Below, one piece after another: positions 1-5,260 of a DNA stretch of 5,260 nt. The stretch is from JBEKDJ01 sp050014415 (GTDB lineage: Bacteria > Desulfobacterota > BSN033 > UBA1163), in contig JBEKDJ010000352.1 of the NCBI GenBank assembly GCA_050014415.1, forward strand, positions 1 to 5,260, read 5' to 3'. The notes beneath the pieces are model-generated. The model was not told the DNA's origin, made no database searches, and saw only the letters and a list, made by a program, of their open reading frames with translations. The position numbers and the translations under genes are program-made. Each line of letters starts with the position of its first letter. The first letter of the stretch is position 1.

Positions 1-380
1 GTAATGGGACTGGAATATGTCCGAGGATTACCGCCAGCGATAGACAAGACAACGTTCTGCAGAATTAATATGAGCGCAATAGATATGGTAAAGGCACGGT
101 CCGGTTGTCCTCGAAATGGGCGAAAACACAAGCGCTCCAGCACGATCCCAAGACCCCCGACAAATAGCGTCGAAATCACTAGCGCCAGGAGGAAATTGGC
201 ACCCAAGACGGCAACCAGATAGTAGATGCTGTAAGCGCCTATCATGTAGATCTCACCATGAGATACTTGCACAATGCCCATAATACTCAGGACCAACGTC
301 AATCCCAACGCTACCAAGATATAAATCCCACCCAGTGCTAATCCATTTAATATACTTTGTGACAGAGCACCTGTACTCAT
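1..380 (-). CDS. livH: LivH-type branched-chain ABC transporter permease, N-terminal part (runs off window)
   Basis: This is the inner-membrane permease subunit of a high-affinity branched-chain amino acid-type ABC importer (BPD_transp_2 family). Only the first 126 residues are inside the window; LivH proteins are usually about 290-300 residues. The protein starts MSTGALSQSILNGLALGGIY, and the classic family block follows: ALGLTLVLSIMG (about 24-35), then VQVSHGEIYMIGAY (37-50), then ERLCFRPFRGQP (82-93). Hydrophobic segments lie at about 8-31, 46-61, 62-80 and 97-115. The ATG at 380 is chosen because a GGAGGT site lies 8 bases upstream and the family block begins at the expected distance. 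Its start overlaps the stop of the preceding small ORF by 4 bases (ATGA), which suggests translational coupling. Its partner binding protein is probably the one at 3977-5167. LivM, LivG and LivF are expected just beyond position 1. The family is very secure; the substrate is unknown, since Liv-type systems also carry amides, urea and aromatic or other carboxylates. Confidence 0.95.
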   Translation of the reverse strand, partial: MSTGALSQSILNGLALGGIYILVALGLTLVLSIMGIVQVSHGEIYMIGAYSIYYLVAVLGANFLLALVISTLFVGGLGIVLERLCFRPFRGQPDRAFTISIALILILQNVVLSIAGGNPRTYSSPI

Positions 381-502
381 CTTGTTTCACCTCCAATATG
401 ATTCAAGACCTGTGTTGACTTGCACACAAGTCCCTCCCTAGAGGCTGCTACTATCGTGAGGATTTCACCATCGGAAGTTTTCCTTGAATCCCGATGATAC
501 AT
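377..502 (-). CDS. Small ORF, 41 residues, unknown function, overlapping livH start
   Basis: I do not recognise this protein. It begins MYHRDSRKTSDGEILTIVAA and ends with STQVLNHIGGETR, then TGA. Three things favour real translation. A consensus AGGAGG lies 7 bases before the ATG. The frame is open to its end. The TGA overlaps the livH ATG as ATGA, the usual arrangement of coupled genes. The peptide has a basic, polar N-terminus, a short hydrophobic stretch (ILTIVAA, 14-20), one cysteine (Cys27) and no transmembrane segment or signal peptide. It starts 41 bases after the flavoprotein gene. It could be a genuine small protein, a translated leader that sets livH expression, or the remnant of a longer gene. 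Without comparative data the function is open. Confidence 0.55.
   Translation of the reverse strand: MYHRDSRKTSDGEILTIVAASREGLVCKSTQVLNHIGGETR
389..394 (-). promoter_or_regulatory. Ribosome binding site of livH
   Basis: On the minus strand this reads GGAGGT, 8 bases before the ATG at 380. It lies inside the last codons of the small ORF at 377-502, so ribosomes finishing that ORF would pass over it. It fixes the livH start. Confidence 0.8.
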
Positions 503-509
503 CTCCTTA

Positions 510-515
510 CCTCCT
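510..515 (-). promoter_or_regulatory. Strong ribosome binding site of the 41-residue ORF
   Basis: The minus strand reads AGGAGG, with 7 bases to the ATG at 502. A second GGAG at 503-506 touches the ATG and is too close to act. The AGGAGG site is the main evidence that the small ORF is translated, and it lies in otherwise non-coding sequence between the flavoprotein gene and livH. Confidence 0.65.
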
Positions 516-543
516 GGCAATTTCTGTTGTCTCTCTAAGGAGA

Positions 544-2499
544 CTATATCCTCAAGGCAACCCTTGCCCCCTCCTCGATTGCATGAATCGCCTGCCGCGG
601 GGCATGGGCATCTCCAATGACGTAAAGCTCGAAACTCTCATTCTCCAGTTGCTCTTTCAAACGGTTAGCTGACTTAGTCCCTAATGCCAATACAATGCTA
701 TCAAACCCCTCAAGTCTCGATTGTTTCCCGTTCTTACTCACTATAGCGCCGTCTTTCAGGAACTCAATAACGGATGTTTCCGTCTCAATCCGAACACCAT
801 ACTCGTTCAGTCTTCGCATTAGGAAATACCCGACTGCTAAAGGGACATCACCTGCGATCTCGGGCAACATTTCAATAAGTGTCACATGATGCAGGTGTTC
901 ACCCAGAAAATCTGCCACTTCGCACCCGACCATCCCTCCACCTACAATCAACACCTTGTTCCCAGCCTGTTTTATTCCTTCTAATATATCCCAGGCCGTT
1001 GCCACACGACTACTGCCTATCCCGCGAACACCTGGAATGATAGGCTCACTACCTGTAGCAATGATCACAGCATCTGGTTTTTCAGCAATGATCTCTCCTG
1101 CTGTGGCTTCAGTTCCCATCTTGAGGCTTACGCCGTTCTTTTGACACATATGAACATAATAGGAAATGGCTCTGGCAATATCCTGCTTGAAAGGCGGTAT
1201 AGCGGCTATGCGATACTGACCGCCAAGGGCCGAACTCTTCTCATATAATGTGATATGATGTCCACGTGCTGCTGCAATCCACGCTGCTTCAAGACCGGCA
1301 GGACCGCCACCGATAATGCTGATCTTTTTACGTTTAATGGCCGGCTTGATTTGCATCTCCCCTTCCCTACCGCAGAAAGGGTTAACCAAGCAGGTCACCC
1401 CTAATTTCGATAGAGGTTTCAAGGGGAGCGGAAAGGACCGTGTGCAACCCTGCATGCAGGCAATACAGGGACATATGTCATCGAATTGGCCTGCAGCCAC
1501 TTTATTGGGCAACTCAGGGTCAGCCAGCGAAGCCCTGCCCCAGGCAATTAAATCTGCCTTACCGGTTTCAATAGCATCCTCGGCGATCAGCGGGTCGTTT
1601 ATCCTGCCTACGGCTATCACCGGCACAGAGACAGCTTTCTTGATCTCTTGGCTGGATGAGAGAAGAAAACCGGGAGGGAGTACAGCCGGGGGGATGATAT
1701 ATTGAGAACTTCCAGAAACTCCCACCGAGACATCAATAGCGTCTATCCCTGCCTCTTCCATCATTCGCGCGACCACTCGTGATTCATCCAAAGTCCGGCC
1801 GCCCGGAATTCTCTCCTCCCCACTCATCCTAAACAAAAGCGGAAACGACGGGCCGATTCTCCGGCGGATGTGATGAATCACTTCGATAGGAAACCTCATT
1901 CTGTTATGGAGACTGCCGCCAAATTCATCGATGCGTTTATTAGAATATGCAGACATAAACTGAGCCAGCAAATAGCCATGGGCACCATGAATCTCAATCG
2001 CATCAAATCCGGCATCGCAAGCCCATACTGCAGCGTCACCAAACTTCTCTATGAGCCCATAAACCTCTACCGAGGAGAGCTCCCTGGGTATCTCTCTATC
2101 CAGGGGGCAAGGAATAGGAGAGGCTGAAACGGGTTGAAATCCAGGAATGTCTATAATTCTCCGAGTTGTCTGTCGCCCCGTATGACTCAGCTGTATGGCT
2201 ATCTTTGCTCCGTAGTGATGTACTGCATCGGTAAGTCTTCTCAAACCTGCAATGAATTTATCACTCCACAGGCACGGATGACAAGGCCCTACTTTACCCA
2301 AAGGGTCTATTGCGGTAAACTCCACAATTAAAAGTCCCCATCCACCCTTCGCTCTGGCTACCCAGTAGTCAATCAGCGCCTGGCTGACGGTCCCGTCCTC
2401 GTGAGCTAAATTGGAGGCCATTGGAGGAATTACAAAGCGATTGGATAGCGCCAAGCTCCCCAACTTAATAGCCGAAAAGAGCTTTTGGAATTGCTGCAA
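544..2499 (-). CDS. NADH:flavin oxidoreductase, Old Yellow Enzyme/2,4-dienoyl-CoA reductase (FadH/enoate reductase) type
   Basis: Likely a cytoplasmic enzyme that reduces an activated C=C bond with NAD(P)H, passing electrons through FAD, a 4Fe-4S cluster and FMN as in FadH. At 651 residues it matches the family (about 640-680). The FMN TIM barrel covers about 5-340: IPPMASN at 24-30, IHGAHGYLLAQF at 170-181, GGSLHNRMRF at 194-203, AVGRIND at 296-302. Cluster cysteines are Cys345, Cys348, Cys352 and Cys370 (C-x2-C-x3-C-x17-C). The C-terminal half has an FAD motif GGGPAG (397-402), an NAD(P) motif GGGMVG (520-525) and a closing GD at 629-630. Tyr176 corresponds to the catalytic Tyr of FadH, but there is no histidine between 211 and 345, so the FadH His is absent. 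The last cysteine spacing exceeds the roughly 11-12 seen in FadH. The start is a TTG with GGGAGG 6 bases upstream, giving the family-typical N-terminus. It begins 24 bases after the cupin gene. The family is secure; the substrate is unknown. Confidence 0.95.
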   Translation of the reverse strand: MQQFQKLFSAIKLGSLALSNRFVIPPMASNLAHEDGTVSQALIDYWVARAKGGWGLLIVEFTAIDPLGKVGPCHPCLWSDKFIAGLRRLTDAVHHYGAKIAIQLSHTGRQTTRRIIDIPGFQPVSASPIPCPLDREIPRELSSVEVYGLIEKFGDAAVWACDAGFDAIEIHGAHGYLLAQFMSAYSNKRIDEFGGSLHNRMRFPIEVIHHIRRRIGPSFPLLFRMSGEERIPGGRTLDESRVVARMMEEAGIDAIDVSVGVSGSSQYIIPPAVLPPGFLLSSSQEIKKAVSVPVIAVGRINDPLIAEDAIETGKADLIAWGRASLADPELPNKVAAGQFDDICPCIACMQGCTRSFPLPLKPLSKLGVTCLVNPFCGREGEMQIKPAIKRKKISIIGGGPAGLEAAWIAAARGHHITLYEKSSALGGQYRIAAIPPFKQDIARAISYYVHMCQKNGVSLKMGTEATAGEIIAEKPDAVIIATGSEPIIPGVRGIGSSRVATAWDILEGIKQAGNKVLIVGGGMVGCEVADFLGEHLHHVTLIEMLPEIAGDVPLAVGYFLMRRLNEYGVRIETETSVIEFLKDGAIVSKNGKQSRLEGFDSIVLALGTKSANRLKEQLENESFELYVIGDAHAPRQAIHAIEEGARVALRI

Positions 2500-2505
2500 G
2501 TCAAT

Positions 2506-2511
2506 CCTCCC
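2506..2511 (-). promoter_or_regulatory. Ribosome binding site deciding a TTG start
   Basis: The minus strand reads GGGAGG, with 6 bases to the TTG at 2499. An in-frame TAA (2524-2526, also the cupin stop) bounds the frame upstream and leaves no ATG or GTG in frame. The TTG is therefore the best start for the flavoprotein. Confidence 0.75.
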
Positions 2512-2523
2512 AGGTGCAGCTGG

Positions 2524-2928
2524 TTAGGGCGCAGGCATTTTTGTGTACTTAGCCGCGAGCAGGGCATGCACAAATAGAATAGGCTTATCGACTCTCTTGA
2601 AATTAAGCGGGCAATGAACCAAACCCTTTGGGACATAGACACTCGTGGGGGTAGTGATGGTGTGTATTTCCTGTTCCTTGCCAAGACCCAATTCAATTTC
2701 CGCTCCCAAATCCCCCATATCGTCGCGTCCAAGAAAAAACAGATAGAAGTCAAAGTCATGTGAATGGGGTGTTTCCTCCATAAGCATGGGTTCTGTAATG
2801 TGAAAAAACATAATGGAAAAATCAGAGCCATAATGTTTTTCACCAGTAAATTCTGCCTCGGGCCCGAATTTTCCTCCCATCTTTATAGGTGGTCTTACAA
2901 CATATTTCCCATACTTTGTTTCAGCCAT
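2524..2928 (-). CDS. Small single-domain cupin protein, function unknown
   Basis: A 134-residue protein that looks like one cupin beta-barrel with no signal peptide, so probably cytoplasmic. Cupin motif 1 appears as PHSHDFDFYLFFLG (54-67), with metal-ligand candidates His55 and His57. The usual glutamate is replaced; Asp60 is the nearest acidic candidate. Motif 2 is clear: VPKGLVHCPLNF (99-110), matching PxGxxHxxxN with His105 as the third histidine ligand. Such proteins bind Fe, Mn, Ni or Zn and may be isomerases, lyases, dioxygenases or non-catalytic sensors; nothing here selects one. The ATG at 2928 has AGGAGG 10 bases upstream, slightly far. The gene lies 119 bases after the NagB-like gene and only 24 bases before the flavoprotein, which suggests that cupin and reductase are made together and act on related compounds. 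The fold is well supported; the activity is not. Confidence 0.88.
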   Translation of the reverse strand: MAETKYGKYVVRPPIKMGGKFGPEAEFTGEKHYGSDFSIMFFHITEPMLMEETPHSHDFDFYLFFLGRDDMGDLGAEIELGLGKEQEIHTITTPTSVYVPKGLVHCPLNFKRVDKPILFVHALLAAKYTKMPAP

Positions 2929-3047
2929 TCTTCGCCGGCCTCCTTTGGACTTCTTTGCATTTTCTTTACATTATGCCCCAATCCCGATCAATTCTGTATC
3001 AGCCACTTTCAATTACTGTATAACTCAGTGCTCTGAATTAATTTCAA
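2929..3047 (-). promoter_or_regulatory. Longest gap in the cluster, with repeated motif and weak promoter-like sequence
   Basis: This 119-base gap separates the NagB-like gene from the cupin gene and holds no ORF I can support. On the plus strand a motif of the form TCAATT-CTGTA-TCAG occurs twice, at 2988-3002 and, with small insertions, at 3009-3028. The copies start 21 bases apart, and each is followed by TTTCAAT (3007-3013 and 3042-3048). On the minus strand TTGAAA (3042-3047) lies 19 bases before TATACA (3017-3022), a poor promoter match because the spacer is long. An internal promoter or operator for the cupin-flavoprotein part is possible but unproven. No terminator is visible. Confidence 0.25.
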
Positions 3048-3917
3048 TCACGGCAGAGCCCAATGTTTATCTCGAACAGGGAACCTACAATGTGGGACTG
3101 GACAATCATAACAGTTACAGAGGCGCAACTGTGGAAATTTGGCTCCCTTTGATTGCTCAATGTATTCAATTGCTTTTTTGACTTGGTGATCGTTTCCCTT
3201 CACGACTAGTGTTATCGCTCCTTCTGCACCACCTAACCCACCTGCGGCTATAGGTATTGCTGTAGCACCACTCAATATTTCAATAGCATCCAATTCATTT
3301 ACTGTTTTTCCAGCCGGACAGGGAAATAAGCCGGTAGGCATTCCCATAGCATAGTCATACTTCGCTGGTTTTGCCTCCCCCGTAGCTTGACGTATAGGAG
3401 TAGGTATCAACTTCTCCAATCCAACCGGATAGATCAAATTGAACTTCGTTTTCCTCCAAGCTGAGAGGATGTATCCCATAGATCCTTGGTGACCAACCAA
3501 AACCCCGACATTACCCTGAGGATCCAAGGCGTTAACTCCCTTTATGTAAACATCCGTAGGTGTCATGCGGTCTAATAATTCGGAAAGCTTCTCCTCTGCT
3601 GCAAGTTTTCCGTTCTTGATTATCCAGCAAGCGCGAAGATCTCCTGGATCGGAAGTAATGTTCTGGGGGGTATAACCGGCACCGAGTACCATCGCCATCT
3701 CGACACACATCCCTCTTGGAGTCACCACGCCGCAAACCCAGTAATTGGTTTTGGGCTTTGCCCCAGTGATTTCTTCAACAATGAAGTAGGTGCTACTGCT
3801 CGGGTGCAGCACGACCATTCCCGCGGTTGCTGCTTGTCTCACAACATCTAGCTTAGCAATAGCTTTGGAAATCAATTTCTTTGATTCTACCGGTGTTAGG
3901 ACAATTTGAGCTAGCAT
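3048..3917 (-). CDS. Uncharacterised protein, probable NagB/RpiA/CoA-transferase-like fold with C-terminal Cys motif
   Basis: I cannot name this 289-residue protein. The centre, DVYIKGVNALDP (122-133) then NVGVLVGHQGSMG, with PVGLEKLIP at 164-172, resembles the 'D-x-I-x-G-x-N-A' and 'G-x-x-K-I/L-V/I-P' patterns of LUD-domain and other NagB/RpiA/CoA-transferase-like proteins. That points to a ligand-binding Rossmann-like fold, by inference. Other marked stretches are HPSSSTYFIVEE (38-49), a glycine-rich AAGGLGGAEGA (224-234), and a C-terminal C-x-C-x2-C-x4-C with Cys267, Cys269, Cys272 and Cys277 that could hold Zn or an Fe-S cluster. There is no signal peptide or membrane segment. The ATG at 3917 is preferred over the GTG at 3923, because AAGGGG (3923-3928) sits 5 bases before the ATG and the GTG would lie inside it. 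It follows the binding-protein gene by 59 bases that contain a hairpin. A role as CoA-transferase, sensor or Fe-S accessory is equally possible. Confidence 0.85.
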   Translation of the reverse strand: MLAQIVLTPVESKKLISKAIAKLDVVRQAATAGMVVLHPSSSTYFIVEEITGAKPKTNYWVCGVVTPRGMCVEMAMVLGAGYTPQNITSDPGDLRACWIIKNGKLAAEEKLSELLDRMTPTDVYIKGVNALDPQGNVGVLVGHQGSMGYILSAWRKTKFNLIYPVGLEKLIPTPIRQATGEAKPAKYDYAMGMPTGLFPCPAGKTVNELDAIEILSGATAIPIAAGGLGGAEGAITLVVKGNDHQVKKAIEYIEQSKGAKFPQLRLCNCYDCPVPHCRFPVRDKHWALP

Positions 3918-3922
3918 AATCA

Positions 3923-3928
3923 CCCCTT
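3923..3928 (-). promoter_or_regulatory. Ribosome binding site of the NagB-like gene
   Basis: The minus strand reads AAGGGG followed by TGA, close to the full anti-16S complement AAGGAGGTGA with one base missing. It lies 5 bases before the ATG at 3917 and overlaps the alternative GTG at 3921-3923, so it favours the ATG. Confidence 0.6.
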
Positions 3929-3934
3929 GAAATC

Positions 3935-3987
3935 ATAGAGATTTAGAGAAAGCTAAAGTAGCGCTCTTAAACTCTCCTAATCTCTAT
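3935..3987 (-). repeat. Imperfect inverted repeat / intercistronic hairpin between binding-protein and NagB-like genes
   Basis: The arms 3935-3943 and 3979-3987 are perfect 9-base inverted repeats (ATAGAGATT). In minus-strand RNA the pairing continues after one A-A mismatch for six more pairs (3945-3950 with 3972-3977, including G-U pairs), leaving a loop of about 21 bases. The upstream arm covers the last codons and stop of the binding-protein gene, and the hairpin ends 6 bases before the next ribosome binding site. No U-run follows, so it is not an intrinsic terminator. It could protect the upstream message from 3' decay and so raise binding-protein yield, as is known for other binding-protein operons. 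This role is inference. Confidence 0.5.
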
Positions 3988-5167
3988 TTGAAAACTCACA
4001 GAACACCTTGTTATTCATGATGCCGCTAATGGCAATGGGCCTCCGTACCACGTGATTGATACCGAAAAAGTCTTTTCCTGCCATTCTGCCTCGTCCACAT
4101 ACGGTGTCGATGTTTTTCATACTTTCCAGGGCTTGAGCTACTTTGTCTGTATCAAAACTCTGAGCTTTTTCGATGCCCTGAGCGAGGACATAAACGGCAT
4201 CGAGGACAACAGTATGAGAAGTATTAAAGGGTGTCTTGATCTGTTTTTCTACGAGCACCCGATACTCTTTGACTATGGCCGGCATCTTGAGGCTCTGTAC
4301 GTCCGGACCCATTTGAAAGAGATCATAGGCGTATTTTGGATTGAGCATACCCTTCAGTATATTGATGTCACCAAGAAGACCTACTGAAGCGTATATGGGA
4401 CCGTTGAAGCCGAGTTCCCGTGACTGATTGATGATACCGGCACTCCACGGCTCTATCGAGAATACGATGTCAATAGCGTCAGGCTTGTGTTCCAATGTCT
4501 TAGTGAGTATTGGATAGAAGTCTTCGCTGCCGATTTTGAACTGCTCCTGAAATACTATTTCGAGTCCCTGTTTTCGAATTTCTTTCTCGGCGAGCTCTCG
4601 ATAAGTCGTGCCCACCGGGTCATCGGGAGAGATCATGGCTATCTTCTTCACCTTTGGATAATTCTTCTTCAGATAGTCATAACCAACGGGAGCGTTATAG
4701 ACAAAAGTTGAACTGACAAAGCTGTAAGGTAGATTTGGGTTCGCTTGGTCCCGGACCGCCCCCATAGACTTCATGCACAGAACTTTCGCCTCCTCCGTGA
4801 TCGGTGTAATTGCCATGTTGCTCGGGATGAACAGGGGAGGAATGATGAACTTGATCCCAGCCTGGATCAGTCTATTGACCGCGGCTATCGCACCCGGCGG
4901 TGATGATTGATCGTCTTCCGTGACAATTTCAATGCGGTGTTTTTGACCCTTAATCGTGATTCCACCCCTCTGGTTCATTAGGTCTGATGTCGGTTTCGCA
5001 GCATCAGCAAGATCTTTAAACGCAGGCGCCATTGGACCTGTCAGTGAAGCAATCAACCCGATCTTGAGTGTTTTTGCTTGAGCTGCTGGCTCTGCGGCAA
5101 AAGATCTCCAAAAAGAAAATAATACCAGCAAACAAGAAACAACCAATATTGATCCTACTTTTTTCAT
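3977..5167 (-). CDS. Periplasmic solute-binding protein of branched-chain (LivJ/LivK-type) ABC importer
   Basis: A 396-residue periplasmic ligand-binding protein (Peripla_BP_6 family, usual length about 370-410). The Sec signal peptide has basic MKK, a hydrophobic core at about 4-20 and cleavage near SFAA/E (after Ala24 or Ala25). The mature protein opens TLKIGLIASLTGPMAPAF (33-50), the family's first strand and ligand loop, followed by NQRGGITIKGQ (65-75), a TEDDQSSPPGAIAAVNRLI block (83-101), KIAMISPDDPVG (175-186) and DFYPILTKTLEHKPDAI (216-232). Three cysteines remain in the mature chain (131, 357, 390). The ATG at 5167 has GGAGG 8 bases upstream. The gene follows the VOC gene by 39 bases and is separated from livH by the metabolic genes, so it probably delivers their substrate. 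Family and location are secure. Leucine binding should not be assumed, since many relatives bind aromatic or other carboxylates. Confidence 0.95.
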   Translation of the reverse strand: MKKVGSILVVSCLLVLFSFWRSFAAEPAAQAKTLKIGLIASLTGPMAPAFKDLADAAKPTSDLMNQRGGITIKGQKHRIEIVTEDDQSSPPGAIAAVNRLIQAGIKFIIPPLFIPSNMAITPITEEAKVLCMKSMGAVRDQANPNLPYSFVSSTFVYNAPVGYDYLKKNYPKVKKIAMISPDDPVGTTYRELAEKEIRKQGLEIVFQEQFKIGSEDFYPILTKTLEHKPDAIDIVFSIEPWSAGIINQSRELGFNGPIYASVGLLGDINILKGMLNPKYAYDLFQMGPDVQSLKMPAIVKEYRVLVEKQIKTPFNTSHTVVLDAVYVLAQGIEKAQSFDTDKVAQALESMKNIDTVCGRGRMAGKDFFGINHVVRRPIAISGIMNNKVFCEFSNRD

Positions 5168-5206
5168 ATGGCTCTCCTCCCAATCGTATTATTTGCACCT
5201 TCCAGA

Positions 5207-5260
5207 TTATTGCTGGAGAAACAAAAACTCAATGGGTATCCCGTCTGGGTCTTTGCCATA
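5207..5260 (-). CDS. C-terminal end of a VOC-superfamily (glyoxalase/dioxygenase-like) protein, partial
   Basis: The frame enters from the right edge and reads YGKDPDGIPIEFLFLQQ, then TAA (5207-5209). The 'DPDG-x-x-I/L-E-L/F' ending is the hallmark of the last strand of VOC (vicinal oxygen chelate) proteins such as glyoxalase I, methylmalonyl-CoA epimerase relatives and extradiol dioxygenases; the glutamate encoded at 5228-5230 is the usual metal ligand. Only 17 residues are visible, so the member cannot be named. It lies 39 bases upstream of the binding-protein gene on the same strand and is probably part of the same transcript. Its start and most of its domain lie beyond position 5260. Confidence 0.7.
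   Translation of the reverse strand, partial: YGKDPDGIPIEFLFLQQ

Noticed and set aside
1316..1705. Plus-strand open frame of 129 codons
   Set aside because: It lies antisense inside the flavoprotein gene, opposite its cluster-cysteine and barrel region, has no family-like motifs, and is explained by coding bias of the minus-strand gene. The other plus-strand frames in the window are rejected for the same reason.
2430..2843. Minus-strand open frame of 137 codons overlapping the cupin and flavoprotein genes
   Set aside because: It is in another frame across both the clear cupin motifs and the flavoprotein start, and its translation is low-complexity and Cys/Ser/Leu-rich without recognisable domains.
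3921..3923. GTG as the start of the NagB-like gene
   Set aside because: It overlaps the only credible ribosome binding site; the ATG two codons later has proper spacing.
5132..5143. Lipobox-like VVSC at residues 9-12 of the binding protein
   Set aside because: The hydrophobic segment continues past the cysteine to about residue 20, only 11 residues precede it, and a normal signal peptidase I site follows at 22-25. A soluble periplasmic protein is more likely than a lipoprotein.
5202..5216. Short inverted repeat CCAG/CTGG around the VOC stop codon as a terminator
   Set aside because: Only four base pairs and no following U-run on the minus strand.
5168..5232. Promoter directly upstream of the binding-protein gene
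   Set aside because: TTGAGT and TAATCT are 17 bases apart near the end of the VOC gene, but both boxes match poorly. The short gap is better explained by read-through from the VOC gene.

Overview
The window is a stretch of one minus-strand gene cluster, read from high to low coordinates. In transcription order it holds: the last 17 codons of a VOC/glyoxalase-like gene (5207-5260); a periplasmic solute-binding protein of the branched-chain amino acid (LivJ/LivK, Peripla_BP_6) type (3977-5167); an uncharacterised 289-residue protein with a likely NagB/RpiA/CoA-transferase-like fold and a C-terminal cysteine motif (3048-3917); a small cupin (2524-2928); a 651-residue Old Yellow Enzyme/2,4-dienoyl-CoA reductase-type flavoprotein with an Fe-S site (544-2499); a 41-codon small ORF with a strong ribosome binding site (377-502); and the first 126 codons of a LivH-type permease (1-380), which runs off the left edge. 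I support no plus-strand gene, RNA gene, mobile element or CRISPR array.

The genes look like one operon. All point the same way, the gaps are -4, 41, 24, 119, 59 and 39 bases, nearly every start has a clear GGAGG-like site, and no intrinsic terminator is visible. The 119-base gap (2929-3047) is the likeliest place for internal regulation and holds an imperfect repeated motif. The 59-base gap (3918-3976) carries a long imperfect hairpin.

The organism is probably an anaerobic bacterium. An Fe-S/FMN/FAD enoate reductase-type enzyme inside a Liv-type transport operon, medium base composition and the look of the proteins suggest a deltaproteobacterium in the broad sense (Desulfobacterota, sulfate-reducing or syntrophic). 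This is inference; a clostridial or other anaerobic host is not excluded.

Working model (inference): the binding protein captures a small carboxylate or amide-like compound in the periplasm, and LivH, with LivM/LivG/LivF presumably encoded beyond position 1, imports it. The flavoprotein reduces an activated C=C bond in it, or in a derivative. The cupin, VOC protein and NagB-like protein would carry out or support neighbouring steps. Placing the metabolic genes between the binding protein and the permease argues that the transporter serves this pathway rather than general leucine uptake. The substrate cannot be read from the sequence. The most novel parts are the NagB-like protein with its Cys motif, the 41-residue ORF coupled to livH, and the combination as a whole.
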